Source: Tomocerus qinae (Eukaryota > Arthropoda > Collembola > Entomobryomorpha > Tomoceridae). Taken from it: 64,000 nucleotides of DNA. The notes below the pieces were generated by a model that saw only the letters and a list, made by a program, of their open reading frames with translations, was not told the origin of the DNA and did no database searches. Location of the stretch: NCBI GenBank assembly GCA_020055645.1, contig CM034546.1:89404001-89468000 (forward strand), written 5' to 3'. Shown here in pieces: positions 49,208 through 61,993 of this stretch. Positions within the stretch are counted from its first letter, which is position 1; every line of letters begins with the position of its first letter. The translations under genes were made by a program, and so were the position numbers.

Positions 49208-52200
49208 ATTATTTGTCGAAGATGAATTCACAGACAGCAGCAATACAAGTATGACACTGGCCAGGAAGATGATGGCACTAATAAAAGTGCATGCAACTAG
49301 CACGCAGATCGCAGCTTAAAAGTCAAAGTCGGACCCAGAATGTTCAATGCATATAAAGAGCCTCGTCTCGAAGTTCATTTACTAGACTTGTTGAGCTTAT
49401 ACTTGTTTGGATCTTGGATTTGACGTGTACAGAGAACGAGCGAGGAAGGAGCACACATCTTTCTGTATGACTGACTGACGGATCTACAGAACAGAAAATA
49501 TTATGAATCTAATTTAATTACCTTTACCGCTATTTTACTCTTGTTCTCGGGGACCGCTAGAGAGCGATATACGTCTATTTACAACTCAACGCATCGCCTC
49601 GATTTACGCTACGACGACGCTACCCTTTACTTTGTCTCACCATTGTCTATAATATACTTTTCCCGGGGAAAAATCGGGGAAAAATTAGGTTTTATAAAAT
49701 ATTGGTTTCACCGGCTGAAACTGGCAAAAAGTGAAGATATGATGCAATCAATGACAGGCTACCCAAACCTTCCTTAGGGTTTGGGTAGCTGTCTGTGCCC
49801 ATTCTTCCTCAATCTCTGATCTTTGTTGTATGGATAGTACAAGGAAGATAGATATAGGTAATAGTAACTCACCGGATTACTTTTGAGAACAATAAGAACA
49901 CCACGCTTTGTAGTTTTCAGAATTTTGATAATTTTGTGGTACCATTTTTCGAAAACTATAAACTAAATCTTAAACATTGAATTCTTAAATTGTCCACTTT
50001 CAATTGTTCATAGTATGCACGATGGAACATATCACAAAAGTTTCTACAGTTTCGTAGCAAAAATAACCTATTAAAAATACCAAAATGTTTCGAGTTTTGC
50101 TATTGCTATTAGAAGTCAATTCAGTCAGCTAATATTATTCAAAGTGAATTTATTCATCAAATATGACAACATTACACGATTAATATTAGCTATCGTTCTC
50201 TTTTATCGCAGTCTTTTCTTTTTTCGAATTCGAGCTTTAAACTATTTTAATTATTGCATAATTAGCATGTTTTCATGTTTGGTAGCGAATTCGTTTGAAA
50301 GTGCTAAGTGGAATCTTTACTTGTCATACTAACACCATCATGACTATTGTATAAACGTAAATTGGCCCATGCCCATGAATAATTTCGTATGTATCTAACG
50401 TATGTATTATGTATGTATATCAGGCATCAGAAATTTTTGGTTGAGATGAAGACTAAAATTCTACTATACACTATAAAATAACATTATATACATACGCACA
50501 AGAAGGTGCTGCGGGTAAATATAAAAAGGCGATTGTAGACCGTAATAATTAAGACACCGGAAAGCACTAAAAGCGTTTTACCGTAGCAGATGCTTAGCAG
50601 ATACATCTGAGAAAAATGTACAATGTCGTTACTTTTTCAGGTTAGTATTCAGTGTTCAATGCTTAAAAAAGACAATTGGTATAATGAGCGAAATAATTGT
50701 CCATTTATTGAAATGCAAAGACTGAATTACATGTATGGACCACATGTACTGATGGCCCCTTCGGAGCTATTATACGGAACCAAAGTAAATGGCAATATAA
50801 TTTTCCAAAGTAGACTCAGTCAGACTACAATGGGATATCGATTTACATTTTAATGGTTGTTTGTGTGATGTGATGAGTTTACGTTCTGTCGCAGTAGAGT
50901 CCTTGTCTGTAACAAGCATATCGGGAGCATCTGATAGATAAATAAACAAGAAAAGCACATCCACCATTTACAGAATGGGTACGGACACCACTCTGAACAA
51001 AAGGAACATTAACATGGCCTTGCTCTGCACTGTCTGGACACACGTCGAAAAACGTACAAAGCACAACAGAAATTCCAGTTTTGTTGATAGAGTATTAGAA
51101 TATGAAAACAAAAAGCCGAGAGTCGGTGTGTTGGGCGATGATTCAAAAGGCCTGTATGTGGAGAAAAGGAACCTGCCACAAGTAAAACACCCACAAAGAT
51201 GATTTATCAACGAAGAAGAGTCGGAGAGGCACCCGCACCAGTTCCAGAGCAGAGAGGACATATGTTGACAATGTCCTCTATGCAAATAAGGAACATGTGC
51301 GCGGTGTCATCATCATCCCTGCCCGCCCCTTCGGTTTTTGTTATCATTACTGTCTCTTCCCTATTGTCATTCTAATTCCCCATTTCCTCTTCTACCCCGA
51401 CTCTCCAACACAGCCCATCTCAACTCCTAAACGCACCAGTTACACACAAGATCTCGTGTTTTGTCCATATGATCCCCTTTTGGGGAGTTGCTCACTCGAT
51501 TTTTGTACATCACTCCCCGTTTCACTGAATGTAATAGCAAAACATTCTCTTTTAATAAAAGAATAGTTTAATAAAGTATCATTACATAATATTATCTGGT
51601 TTCTATTCCTTCTACCCGCTACTATTACTATAAGGTTATTCGTATTCATACAAACAATGTTATTTTTCTCTCTCTAGTTTTAAGTTTTATCTACTTGGAA
51701 ATTGGAATTATATCATGTGGACTTTGTCGACATATCAGCATAGGTCACTATCATTTTATTACTTGTCAATTATTTATATTTTGTCGATGTTACTTTCAGT
51801 TGCTACCCACACTATTACAAACAACATCTTTTATACATTATTTTAAACCTTTGTGTTAGTGATGCTCATGATGATGACACAGTTTATTATCATCTACCTT
51901 ATTTCAAACCGTTCAATTTATAGCATAAGTGGAATTTCATTCAGGGAATTGTGTTTAGATTTTCTAAAACGAAAACGTTATTACCAAATAATTCCAAATG
52001 ATTGTTTCTTGCTCCTGCTCTACAGGTATAGATTATTGGCAAACATATTAGTTACACCTGCAGGGATATTTATTTATTATTAGAGAAATGATTTTCTGTT
52101 CTATAGTTCTATGTGACTTAGTATAGAGAAGAAGGGCAGAATTTGCAATATTATTTAGGTGGTCAATATTATGTATAGGATGAATTATATGTACTTTTAT

Positions 52201-53793
52201 ATAGTTTAGTAAATATTATTAAGAGTATCCATTTTTGTTTCATGTGAATTAGTTATTGTATTCCCTTTAGATTAATTGCCATCTGCTCTGGTGATGATGT
52301 GGTTTGTTAGTTATTGTTGATGATATTCGTGGAACGAGTATAACAGAAGGAATGCAAACAAAATGATACGTTCTGTTTGAATAGCACACGTCCCTGTGGA
52401 TTTGGCCTAATCGGAAAAAACACAAGGATACAAATAATGTGACAGGGAATTCATTTTGCTCACAGAGATTATATTGTTGATTGTATACGTGAGGATAACT
52501 TGGGCTTAGTGCAAATGTAATTTAACTAATAATGCCTGTACTTGAATTTATTAATACTTTAACTAATATTCATGTTCAGTTTACTTTTTTATCCTGAAAA
52601 TGTTAAATATTATAAACAGTTTGATGGGAATGTGGACAATAAATAGGTAGATGAGTATCGTAAAGAAGGAGGGAGTGCTTCTCCTCCATAAAACGAAGGA
52701 AGTGGAGTGTAAAGAAAAATGAATGTCGAGAGTGTGAAAAGCCCATGAGAAAAGACAGTCTGGCTTTTTGGACTTGGCCTTTCTGTGGCTTTCCTCTTGC
52801 TCATTACTCTTTTATACTACGATGCAAGGAAATAGAGAGAGTGAGATGCATGCACGTATCTATTTTAGGGAGAGAAAAAGACGCGAGTTCGATGTGGTTA
52901 GAGGATGAGGCTTGGGTGCTATTGATATCCATCCAGTCGATTAAATCGCCTGCCCAAAATCTATGTGAATGAATCGAGAATGTGAATTTCATCACATTTT
53001 CTAATGATTATTAATGGAAGGGTTGCGAGACTCTGTCTCATCCTGCTTTCCCCATTACCCCTCCGCTGCCATCCCCACTTCATTTTCATCATTACCAAAT
53101 ATCCCTACTTTTGCTTACACCAAACTATGTATTTAATATATCCATCTTTCTTTCCCCATTCATTCCTCTTTCACTCACCCACCAACACATTTCTGCTTTC
53201 TTCTTCTCCACATCTTAAAAATAACACATTTATGTGCAGCTATTAGCTATTTCGTTACATACATCATTATCATAATGCACTTATATAAAATGCAATGAAT
53301 AGAAGTAGATACTAGAAAAACATAATATTATACCATCTAACTCAGTACATATAAATTATGATTGTTATATAGATGAGTCAGTAATGTAGACATCATTATT
53401 ACTTACATAAATGAATGCTGAGCTAATTAATTGCGAACTGTAATAATTGTTTATATAATGACTGATATGCATTATAATGCAGAAAAGTGACATATAACAT
53501 TTAAAATGTAAATTAAAATTAGATTCAATATTGCAAAGATAATGTAAATGATCATATTTACACACATCAAAAATCAGTATAAAAGCTACGTGCGTAGGAA
53601 GTATACTTAGGCAATTAAAAAGATGCATGCTATAATGATTTAAATCTTTGTAATTGCATATGATGAACATTTTGCGTTATAAAGTTTTTTCTTAGAAGAG
53701 AACAACAATTTTTAATAATTGCACACAACTGAATTGCTTGGTTGTATGTAGTAAATGCAGTAAATGAAATAATAACAACATTATATCTCCCTA
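49208..53793. other. Upstream of SWEET; no gene supported
   Basis: The first few hundred bases should include SWEET's 5' untranslated sequence and promoter for minus-strand transcription. I see no confident TATA box in the right orientation. Further right, no open frame resembles a protein. A short hairpin (AGAGGACAT/ATGTCCTCT) occurs at about 51255-51282. Confidence 0.45.
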
Positions 53794-54214
53794 CTGGATA
53801 ACGGATATAACTTGTATAAAATAATTCCTATATGAGGGTAGTGACGTCTTGTACTTGCACATGGATAGTGACAACTTGAATGTGCAAATGAATATATCTT
53901 GTATTTTGATTTGATAGTAAATATCCATTTACCGGTACAAGTCTCCAAGTACAATCGCTAATCGCTATGTCTTTTGTCCCACTATTGGCTCGCATTTGTA
54001 TTAATTAATTCGCATTAATCATTTACTCCGTGTCAATAATCCATGCTAAAACAGCAAACACAAAACATACCTTTGCTTATACAAATTGTGATTATCAATA
54101 TACAGGATATCCTTTTGCATATACAAGTTGTCACAATCCATATACGGGATATTCATTTGCATATGTAGGCTGTCACTACCCTCATATACGAAATAATTTA
54201 TACAAGTTATCCAG
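53794..54214. mobile_element. Foldback element with internal 42-bp tandem repeats
   Basis: The left end CTGGATAACGGATATAACTT and the right end (reverse complement CTGGATAACTTGTATAAA) are inverted copies. Matching continues inward through TATGAGGGTAGTGAC (53833) and GTCACTACCCTCATA (about 54171). The right arm contains nearly three 42-bp units (landmark TTTGC ending at 54075, 54117 and 54159). The apparent peptide repeat in one frame follows from this. No coding function and no clear target duplication. Confidence 0.7.
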
Positions 54215-57200
54215 ATACCCTCCGTACTGTATAGTAGATGGAAAACAATGATCATTATTTCCTCGGAAAAGTAGAGGGGCATCATTTATATTGCAAAATG
54301 TGTGCACAAAAGCAACAGTCAAGTCAGACTGTTTTAAAATGGGATTTACTGCAGTTAAAATTGTTTGCACACATCATTTTCACTTTACAAATCGACTGGA
54401 CTGATCCTTAGAAATCCTCATAGATCCTTGGCGAAAACTTATTGAATGCAGCATTAGGAATTCGGATCATCTATACAGCTGACAGCTTAGCTGCGCTGTA
54501 TTGAAATGAAATAGTAATATTCAGCAAGGGAAGTGACGCTGGGTTACATTTGCTTGCATGTAAAATACTTATTAATTACGATTAACAACTACCCCCACTC
54601 CATAATGGATAATGTGTATTGTCTATTGATAATGGTAATGATAAATAGTCATTATCGACAAGAAACGAATCAATAATTGAGAAACGAAACAATTGATTCA
54701 TTTTTAATGCAAGTTACTTAGGTATGAAGATGATCAGATGCTTTTTTGACATTTCACCATCACAGAATCTATTAATATGCAAATCTATCTTCTAATACCT
54801 GTCGCCCTTGGCCATTGAAAATTACAACAATCATTGGGGTTTCGAGAGTAGGCCATAAGGGGCAAACTGACCTTTAAATAACCTATTCTGTTGATATGCA
54901 TTCTTTTGGATATCACTGCATAGCCATGTAGAATTGCATATCTTATTGCTCTATCTCTGAGTACCTATAGTAAAAGTGTCTACAGACAGATATCAGTTTC
55001 TGCATTGTTATTTCGCATTTATTAACTAGTAACAGGGTTCAATGAAGTTGGTCATCTTTGCAACGCAGAGTTAATGAAATGGTCTATTAAAAGGCGATTG
55101 TGTCACAATCACAACAGACCAGGAATGCTTAAGAAACTGAAACTCAATGCAAATGACTTCTCATGTTTAATGTTTAGCCAGCAAATAAATGCATGCGTTA
55201 AAATGAAAATAAAATAACAAGAAACTGGATTAATTTTACCCAGATGTATATCTGTACTTTGTAAATTGGATAAATAGTTTTAATATTCAGTCCGAATTAC
55301 GATTCAAAAAGGTGTATTAGACACCCTGGACTGAGGTGCATAATAGAAAAGAAGCGATATGGTATAGTTGCGTGTGTGAGTGTGTAGCTGAAGTAGTAGA
55401 GCCTAATAGTTATCTAAAGCGAGACTCATAAAATGTATTAATTCAAAGCCTGCGTATTAACAGGCTTTAGACGATTAAAGTCGAAGTCAAACGAAAAGCC
55501 TACAGTCATAAATGAAAGATAACTGCACTCAACTGCCGATAGATACGGTAGGTAGAAGAGGCGTATATTATAAGTATACAAGTCCATATTATGTATACCT
55601 ACATTACTCTAACCTTACTATTATTTTGTCATGACATAGCTATACACACAAAATAACTACACACAATAATTGGTTGAACAGAGATTTTAGCTTTATTCCC
55701 TACAAACTAACTTTCAATTTACACAAACGCACATAAAATGCTTTGACTAACCTGTGTTTACTATAAAAGAACAAACTACAAACAAATAAAGATACAATGC
55801 ACAATGCATATTTACAACTTACCTTTTATGACACCAACAATAAAGGACACAACAAGCATGACATGTTTTAGACAATCACAGTTTTTCAGAAATTGAAAAT
55901 CTCCGTGTTAGCATACTAAAGTGCTAAAGTGTTGTTCAACTCATTAATAAACCTGCAACGGCTGCAACCCTTATCAATTAGTTACCTGCAAATACAAAGT
56001 AATACTAGTACTGATATTGGTTGTAATATAGAACCTAATCAATGAAATAAAAAAGAAAACGTCCATATTAAAATGTAAAATAATACAAACTGTCTTAATT
56101 AAAAAGTGAATTTATTACGGGTCTTTACCTCTTACCTGTTTTTCAATTAAAGAATAAACTCAGATCTCGAATGATTCTCAAATGACAACCGATGAACAGA
56201 TTTGATAAGAAATCAAAGATAGTTCTAGCCACTAATTAGTCTGTGTGTCTGCATTTTTAGTATTCAGGGAGATCAGGGATAGATGCAAATTCCTTACTCC
56301 TTTGTACCTATTTATTACAGCATCGGTCCAAATGATGAAAAGTCTGTAAAAGTGAGTTGAGTAGTGGAAAGGGTCGGAGTAGACAGACAGGTTTGCATGT
56401 GAGCATCGTAGAATAGGACAGAAAGTAAAAGTCTGGGAAGTGCATAATAATCGTAAATAGTAGAGAAAGCTCCCAAATGAATTGGCAAATCCCTCGGAAT
56501 TCGCTGAAATTAGAGAATTAACGATGCCCGAAAGCGAAAAACATCCGGGTAATAAAGTGCATCGAAATGTGAAATAGTTACAAGTGAAGGAAATGAATTC
56601 TCGCTCCTCTTCCATTGCACTACTTAGAAACATGAAGCCAGGCAGCCACAATCCACTCCTGCATCCCATCCACTATCTCCAAAGAACTGCAAAAGAACTT
56701 GGTATAAATTCTGCAATAAGTCACAAGCACAGCTCCAGAACTGTCTCACATTCACCAGACTCTTCTTTTTACAACCCACAGACTACTCACCATTACCCAC
56801 TACTACTAGTACTACTAGCACATCAAAATACAATCATTCCATCATCCAACAACAATTAATGGACTCTATGTATGCTAAATAATTAAAAGTAATTTAGTGT
56901 GTGTTTTAATTTAGGTCTATAAAACATGAGGTTGAAGTAGGACTCTTATCTAATAATAACATGTTCACAATTGAAGAGAGTATTTGTAAATCCAATCTCT
57001 TTTAACTAACTGAATAATTCTGTATTTTTACGGAAGATATTTCCAACAGTCATCGTTTAGGTTTACTGATTACACGGAAGTCATTTAAAGTACAAAGAGA
57101 TTACTTCTAAAGTAAACTGAATTCTGAGTTAAATTATGATTTGGTAGTTTTAACTGACTTGTCTTGTCATCCTATATCACAGCATAATATATACATTTAT

Positions 57201-58695
57201 ACTCCACATCTCTATTAGGATTATGGAATCTAGGATCAATGTACGTTTTAGTCTTTTTCACCACAATTAGCGGAATGTAGTGATTTGTTGTTAATTCTGA
57301 TGAAATTTTTAGTCATATAGCATTATTATTACATAATAGCTTCGTGATATATATTTGGCAATGCATGTTTTAGAGGACTAAATAGTAGAGCAGATGCATA
57401 AAGTGTAGTATGTGATTAAATACTGTGTAGAAAAGCGTGGATTGTATGGTTTGAGGAATGGGCATATGATGAAGAATAAATAGGTTGAGTTGCATGGGAG
57501 GAATAAGTATTTGGTATCTTTGGGATTGTGATGGAGCAGGCCGTTGAAAAATAAAAGTCTCTTGTAGGAAAGTTTGTCTTATGGAGGTATGCGAAGAGAC
57601 ATGTTATATTGGATAGTATAGGACGGAGGTGCAGATGACTCCGGGATGGGGAAAGCCAAGGAGAGGAAGTCAAGCCGAAGCCACGGAGTCTCAACTGAAA
57701 GAAGTGAGCTGGAGAGAAGTTGGGAGAGATATGTTGGTTCGGAGGAGTTGGATGGAAGATGAGGTCGATAGAGCGTAGCCAGGCAACAGTCTCGGCGGGG
57801 ATTGGTTGGAGAGGGAAGGAAGTGGGCGGGGCTCCGTCTCCCTCCTCTCTCGCTCTTCTCTCTCCTGTTCATTTTCCAGAGAAGTACACTCGCTCTGGAT
57901 ATTCCCAAATCCCTCTTGTCTTTTCTCTAAGCTCTCAAATTTATTGCTTTCTATTTTTGGACAGTTTTTTCCGCAAAACGCCCGAGCCTCTCTCAAAATT
58001 CACAATTTTATCTTCCCCCAACTAACTTGTTTCTGTGTCGACGCTGCTAATTGTAGCTTTTCAAACGGAGTAAGTATAACTGGATGGATCTGCATCTCTC
58101 ACAGACAAATGCATAACTGTTTACCTACAGCCACTAAAAGTCAAAAATGTACAGAAAGAATAGTCAACTCAAGTTTCTCCGACCATAAAGCCGCCTGCCT
58201 GACTCCACTGTAAAACTTTATTATTTAAGTAGGTACTTAGCTTTCTCTTCCTTTTTGGCTTCTCCACTCAAGCCAGACCCAGCCAGCAGTTCTTAAAACT
58301 AAACACCACCCGAGAACATTAAGTGCATGTACATAATAACATTATGTACCATGTACTACTTATGGCTTCTCCCACCATTTATCCATCTACACAACCAACT
58401 CCTTTTCTATACACACTCCCTCCTCTTTTAATTGCAAATTAATTGCTTTATTCTAAGCAATACCATGTTTAGTTGACTGGAATGACACAAAAGACTATTT
58501 CTGCAAATGAACTGCAATCACCATTTCACATTTTAAACCAAATAAAAACATGTATGTATGCATTAGATGCTACGTGGTAGATGTAATAGATATCAAGTGC
58601 CTCTAGACTTATATACCGATTTCCTGCAGAAATTACTTTACTGACTGTATCATAAAATTATTAATAAATAAACTGTTGGCAACAGGCGTATACGC
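54215..58695. other. Intergenic region; no gene supported
   Basis: No open frame has a recognisable domain. A locally GC-richer patch at about 57740-57900 is the only compositional departure and could be a promoter region. Several overlapping short frames there on both strands look incidental. Confidence 0.45.
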
Positions 58696-60536
58696 AGGAT
58701 CGAAGCGGGAGATTTAAAAAAAATTCTGATGGTCTGGTTGTCCTTCCGTAATAAAATGCACGCATATTTTGGAACGACATAACTTGTTTCAAATCTTCTT
58801 TTTGCATATGGTAGCACATGTATTCAGCCACAATCAGTTATCATTAGAATCAAGGCAAATAGACAGATTCCCGCCCCTTCCTCCCCCTTCCCCTGCCCGT
58901 ATCAGCTGGGTTCTGTAGAGAAAGTCCTATAAAATAGTTTGAAATTTTATATGGGACTTTCTTTTGAATTAGTCCCATTCCGGATACCCATTCCTGTTCC
59001 AGACCAAACTGCTGGTAGTCATGAATATCCACCCTTCAGGAGTCAATTAACACCAAGCTAAATAGTGATATCTTGTCGATTTTGTAGATTCCACGATAAA
59101 ATGTTTATTCCAAATAGTGGACTTCAATTCTTCACCATGTGTCAACATGCAGAACTCAATCAATTCTTAGTAGACTGTAAAGCTGGAAAGAATGGAATAT
59201 GTCATTTAATAATGAGTAGGAATGCATTCGGCAAGTCAGCTGGAAATACAAATTCAATATAGTAACGTGACTTAAACAATACCTAAATAGTAATATCTTG
59301 TTGATTTTGTAGATTCCACTCACTACGCCATCTAAAATCTAGGGTTATAGTAGGAGAGTCTTTGGTCCAACAGTCATATAAACAGCCATAACAACAGGGC
59401 GGGAGTTAATGGTATTGGTATTAGAGTATTCATATAAGTTTGGAGTCAACATGCAGAACTCAATCAATTCCGCACCAGGTGACTGTAAAGCTGGAAAGAA
59501 TCGAGTATCACGATTAGGATTATACCCGATTAATAATTTTTTGGATTTCAATACAAATTGAATATAGTATTGTGATTTAAACAATACCTAAATAATGATT
59601 TGTGACAACTGTAGTTAACTGCACTCAGCACTGATGAATCCCACACGTGTATTTATAATGAAGTGACGATGGACGACCATTTCCGTTATATTTTGACAAT
59701 TTTTGCGATAAAATGTTTCAAACTAATCACAACCAATCAATTCCGCACCAGGTGACTGTAAAGCTGGAAAGAATCGAGTGTCACGATTAGGATTATACCC
59801 GATTAATAATTTTTTGGATTGCAATACAAATTGAATGTAGTATTGTGATTTAAACAACACCTAAATAGTGATTTGTGATAATTGTAGTTAACTGCACTCA
59901 CCACTGATTAATCCCACACGTGTATTTATAATGAAGTGAAGATGGACAACCATTTCCATTATATTTTGGCAATTTTCACGTTAAAATGTTTCAAACTCTT
60001 ATATTTTGACAATTTTTACGATAAAATGTTTCAAACTGTATTTAACTAATCACAATGGACAAAAATCCTCTTCTTTAGCCAATTTTCACTTTTGGGTTAT
60101 AATGCATAGTGACAATATTGTTGCAATGAAACGAAAATTGTATTCAACTAATCGTTGCACTAAAGAGAAGCTATTTTATATTGCATTTGTCTCCCGCAGT
60201 TTCAGAGCATGTTAATACCAGCGCGGTGTGTAGTCAGTCCTCTATGCTACTACGCTGTCTGTCTCACCTGCCGTACTATTACTGCCTGCCTCACCTTCTG
60301 TATTTATATAATTTCCACAAACCAGGAGATGCATCAAATTTGAATTCTCATGATAACTAGTTGCTCCTGAATATATGTGCTACCATATGCAAAAAACAGA
60401 TTTGAAATAAGTTATGCCACTGCAAAGATATATTTGCTCCTTATTAATAGTGGACGACCAGACGACCAGACAGCCAGACGATCGGACAGAGTGACGGCGA
60501 CAAATTCATAAGGATACTAAGCAAAGCTTCGATCCT
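58696..60536. mobile_element. 1.8-kb element with about 170-bp terminal inverted repeats and internal tandem repeats
   Basis: The left arm (58696 to about 58850) and right arm (about 60365-60536) are diverged inverted copies. They share AGGATCGAAGC at the ends, a GGTCTGGTTGTCC-like block, and the inner ACATAACTTGTTTCAAATCT...TTTGCATATGGTAGCACAT. The interior has repeated units with the landmark GACTGTAAAGCTGGAAAG at 59173, 59481 and 59754. The last two units, about 273 bp apart, are nearly identical for over 200 bp. No transposase frame was found, so this is a non-autonomous element. Confidence 0.72.
59446..60000. repeat. Two near-identical tandem units of about 273 bp
   Basis: Units begin near CAATCAATTCCGCACCAGG (59463 and 59736) and run through TAATAATTTTTTGGATT to GATAAAATGTTTCAAACT. 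They differ at scattered bases and lie inside the 58.7-60.5 kb element. A more diverged unit precedes them from about 59145. Confidence 0.85.
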
Positions 60537-61843
60537 AATAAATACTAATTACACATCTACTGATTTGTAATGTAGTTAATTATGCAACTCCAAAAATTGC
60601 ATATTATAAAAGATTAAATTATTACTACTTTCACCATTTCACCAATATAAATTAAAATGCTATATAGCCATATGCATGTAAAATCAATCTCAAGCTATTG
60701 AAGAGAATGGCTGACTGAATGGGAATGATTCGGCAGTAATTCAGTAATAGAATAATTTGAATGATTAAAGTAAGTAGTAAGTAAACAAAGGAGAGAGTAG
60801 TGGCTACTAAAGAAGTCTTGAATATTATTTGAAGTGGGTGAGTATATTGTATGTAATGAATGGAGATGCTGGGTATAGAGTGGGATTGGCATGTGTTTGT
60901 GTTGTCCTGCTTTCGGGTGAGTTGTGTGTCGGGAGTCTTTGTGTGTCTTGTCTATTGTGTTGGCTGAAGAGTTTAGTTAAGTTTAGCTAGTTTACTTAAG
61001 TTTAGTTGGACATGGACATGAGAGAGATAGCATTAGAGTTAGCATGACATTACATTAGAAGAGGTGTGTATTGAATTCTATTGTGTAGTAGTGGCAGTGG
61101 CAGTAGATGTGTAAGTAAGTGTGTAAAAGTTGTGTTGTTGGTGTGTGTAGAGAGAGAGAGAGAGTTGGAGTTCAGTTGAGTTGTCTCCAGTTGAAGTTGA
61201 GTAGAGATCCACATGTTTTTGCTCTAGATTGGTTTGGCTTAGAGGAATATATTGTTGTTGGGAGAGTGTCGGGTGTCGGGGGCGGAGTCGGGCGTAGCGG
61301 CGGCTGGGGATTGGTGTGTGCGGGGCGTGGGGTCCGCCCGGTGCTGGTGAGAGTGCGGGCTGCGTGGTTTGGGTGGCTGTGGGCCTATCTGGGAGTATGT
61401 GCATGAAAATGATGAATAGAGGTTGGACTTAGGTTAAATCGTAGTCAAAGCCGGGTGAGATTACTGTTTGAGCCAGCTCTCCTCACAGGCAACAGCTCAC
61501 TCTCATACTCTTCGGAAATCCAGATTATGTGCCAGGATCTCGCTGGATTAAATTAAAACAACTTCCGCTCCCTTTACAAATTGTGCAGATTTTTCTATCT
61601 CTTTAACTATCGGGAGGAAGCGTCTCTCTCCTTCCTTCCAACTCCGACTATTACTACCTTCCTTACACTCGCATTACTCCATAATACTCTCCTTTACGGC
61701 CACCGTTTCCTCTCCTATACACCGAGCCTTTCCTCTCCCAACTAAGTCGTCTAAGTCTAACTAAGTAATACCCGGCCTTGCCTTGCCCTGCCCGGGCAAT
61801 ATCCGCCTCGTTACTTATTGTGGCCCTTTGCTCGTCTTCTCCA
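60537..61843. other. Possible promoter and leader region of a plus-strand gene
   Basis: GC content rises to a local peak at about 61255-61400, unlike the AT-rich surroundings, with many CG dinucleotides. This is followed by C/T-rich sequence leading to a candidate start codon at 61844. Open frames on both strands here (for example 61078-61404) look incidental. A (GA)n tract lies at 61149-61164. Confidence 0.35.
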
Positions 61844-61993
61844 ATGGACTCCCTCTCTGTGGCCGCAGTGGCTGCCGCGGCGGCTGCCAGTAATAATGAA
61901 GGCAATGCTGCTGGATTGTGTCTTCAGGACCTTGTTGGTCATCATCATAATTCCAGTGCTGAACTCCTACACCTTCACTCCATTCATCATCAG
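61844..61993 (+). CDS. Candidate first coding exon, Ala/His-rich, of an unidentified gene
   Basis: From ATG at 61844 the frame encodes 50 residues starting MDSLSVAAVAAAAAAS, continuing through GLCLQDLVGHHHNSSAE and ending LHSIHHQ at a good splice donor (CATCAG|GTCAGT, 61993/61994), in phase 0. Poly-alanine and histidine-rich starts are common in developmental transcription factors, but no domain is present here and I do not recognise the protein. Beyond the donor the frame runs into low-complexity CT/TA sequence, as an intron would. No following exon was recognised before 64000, so the gene, if real, continues off the window. Confidence 0.4.

Noticed and set aside
51255-51282. Possible microRNA hairpin (AGAGGACAT/ATGTCCTCT)
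   Set aside because: The stem is only about 9 bp and does not extend outward, too short for a microRNA precursor.
54030-54251. Tyr/Cys-rich repeat protein on the plus strand
   Set aside because: The 14-residue periodicity is a translation of the 42-bp DNA repeat inside a foldback element; no start context or transcript evidence.
57579-58213. Overlapping frames on both strands in a GC-richer patch
   Set aside because: None shows a conserved motif or splice pattern; the patch has fewer stops because of its base composition.
61078-61404. 108-codon minus-strand frame rich in Thr and Pro
   Set aside because: Low-complexity composition in a GC-rich stretch with an equally long frame on the opposite strand; no domain.
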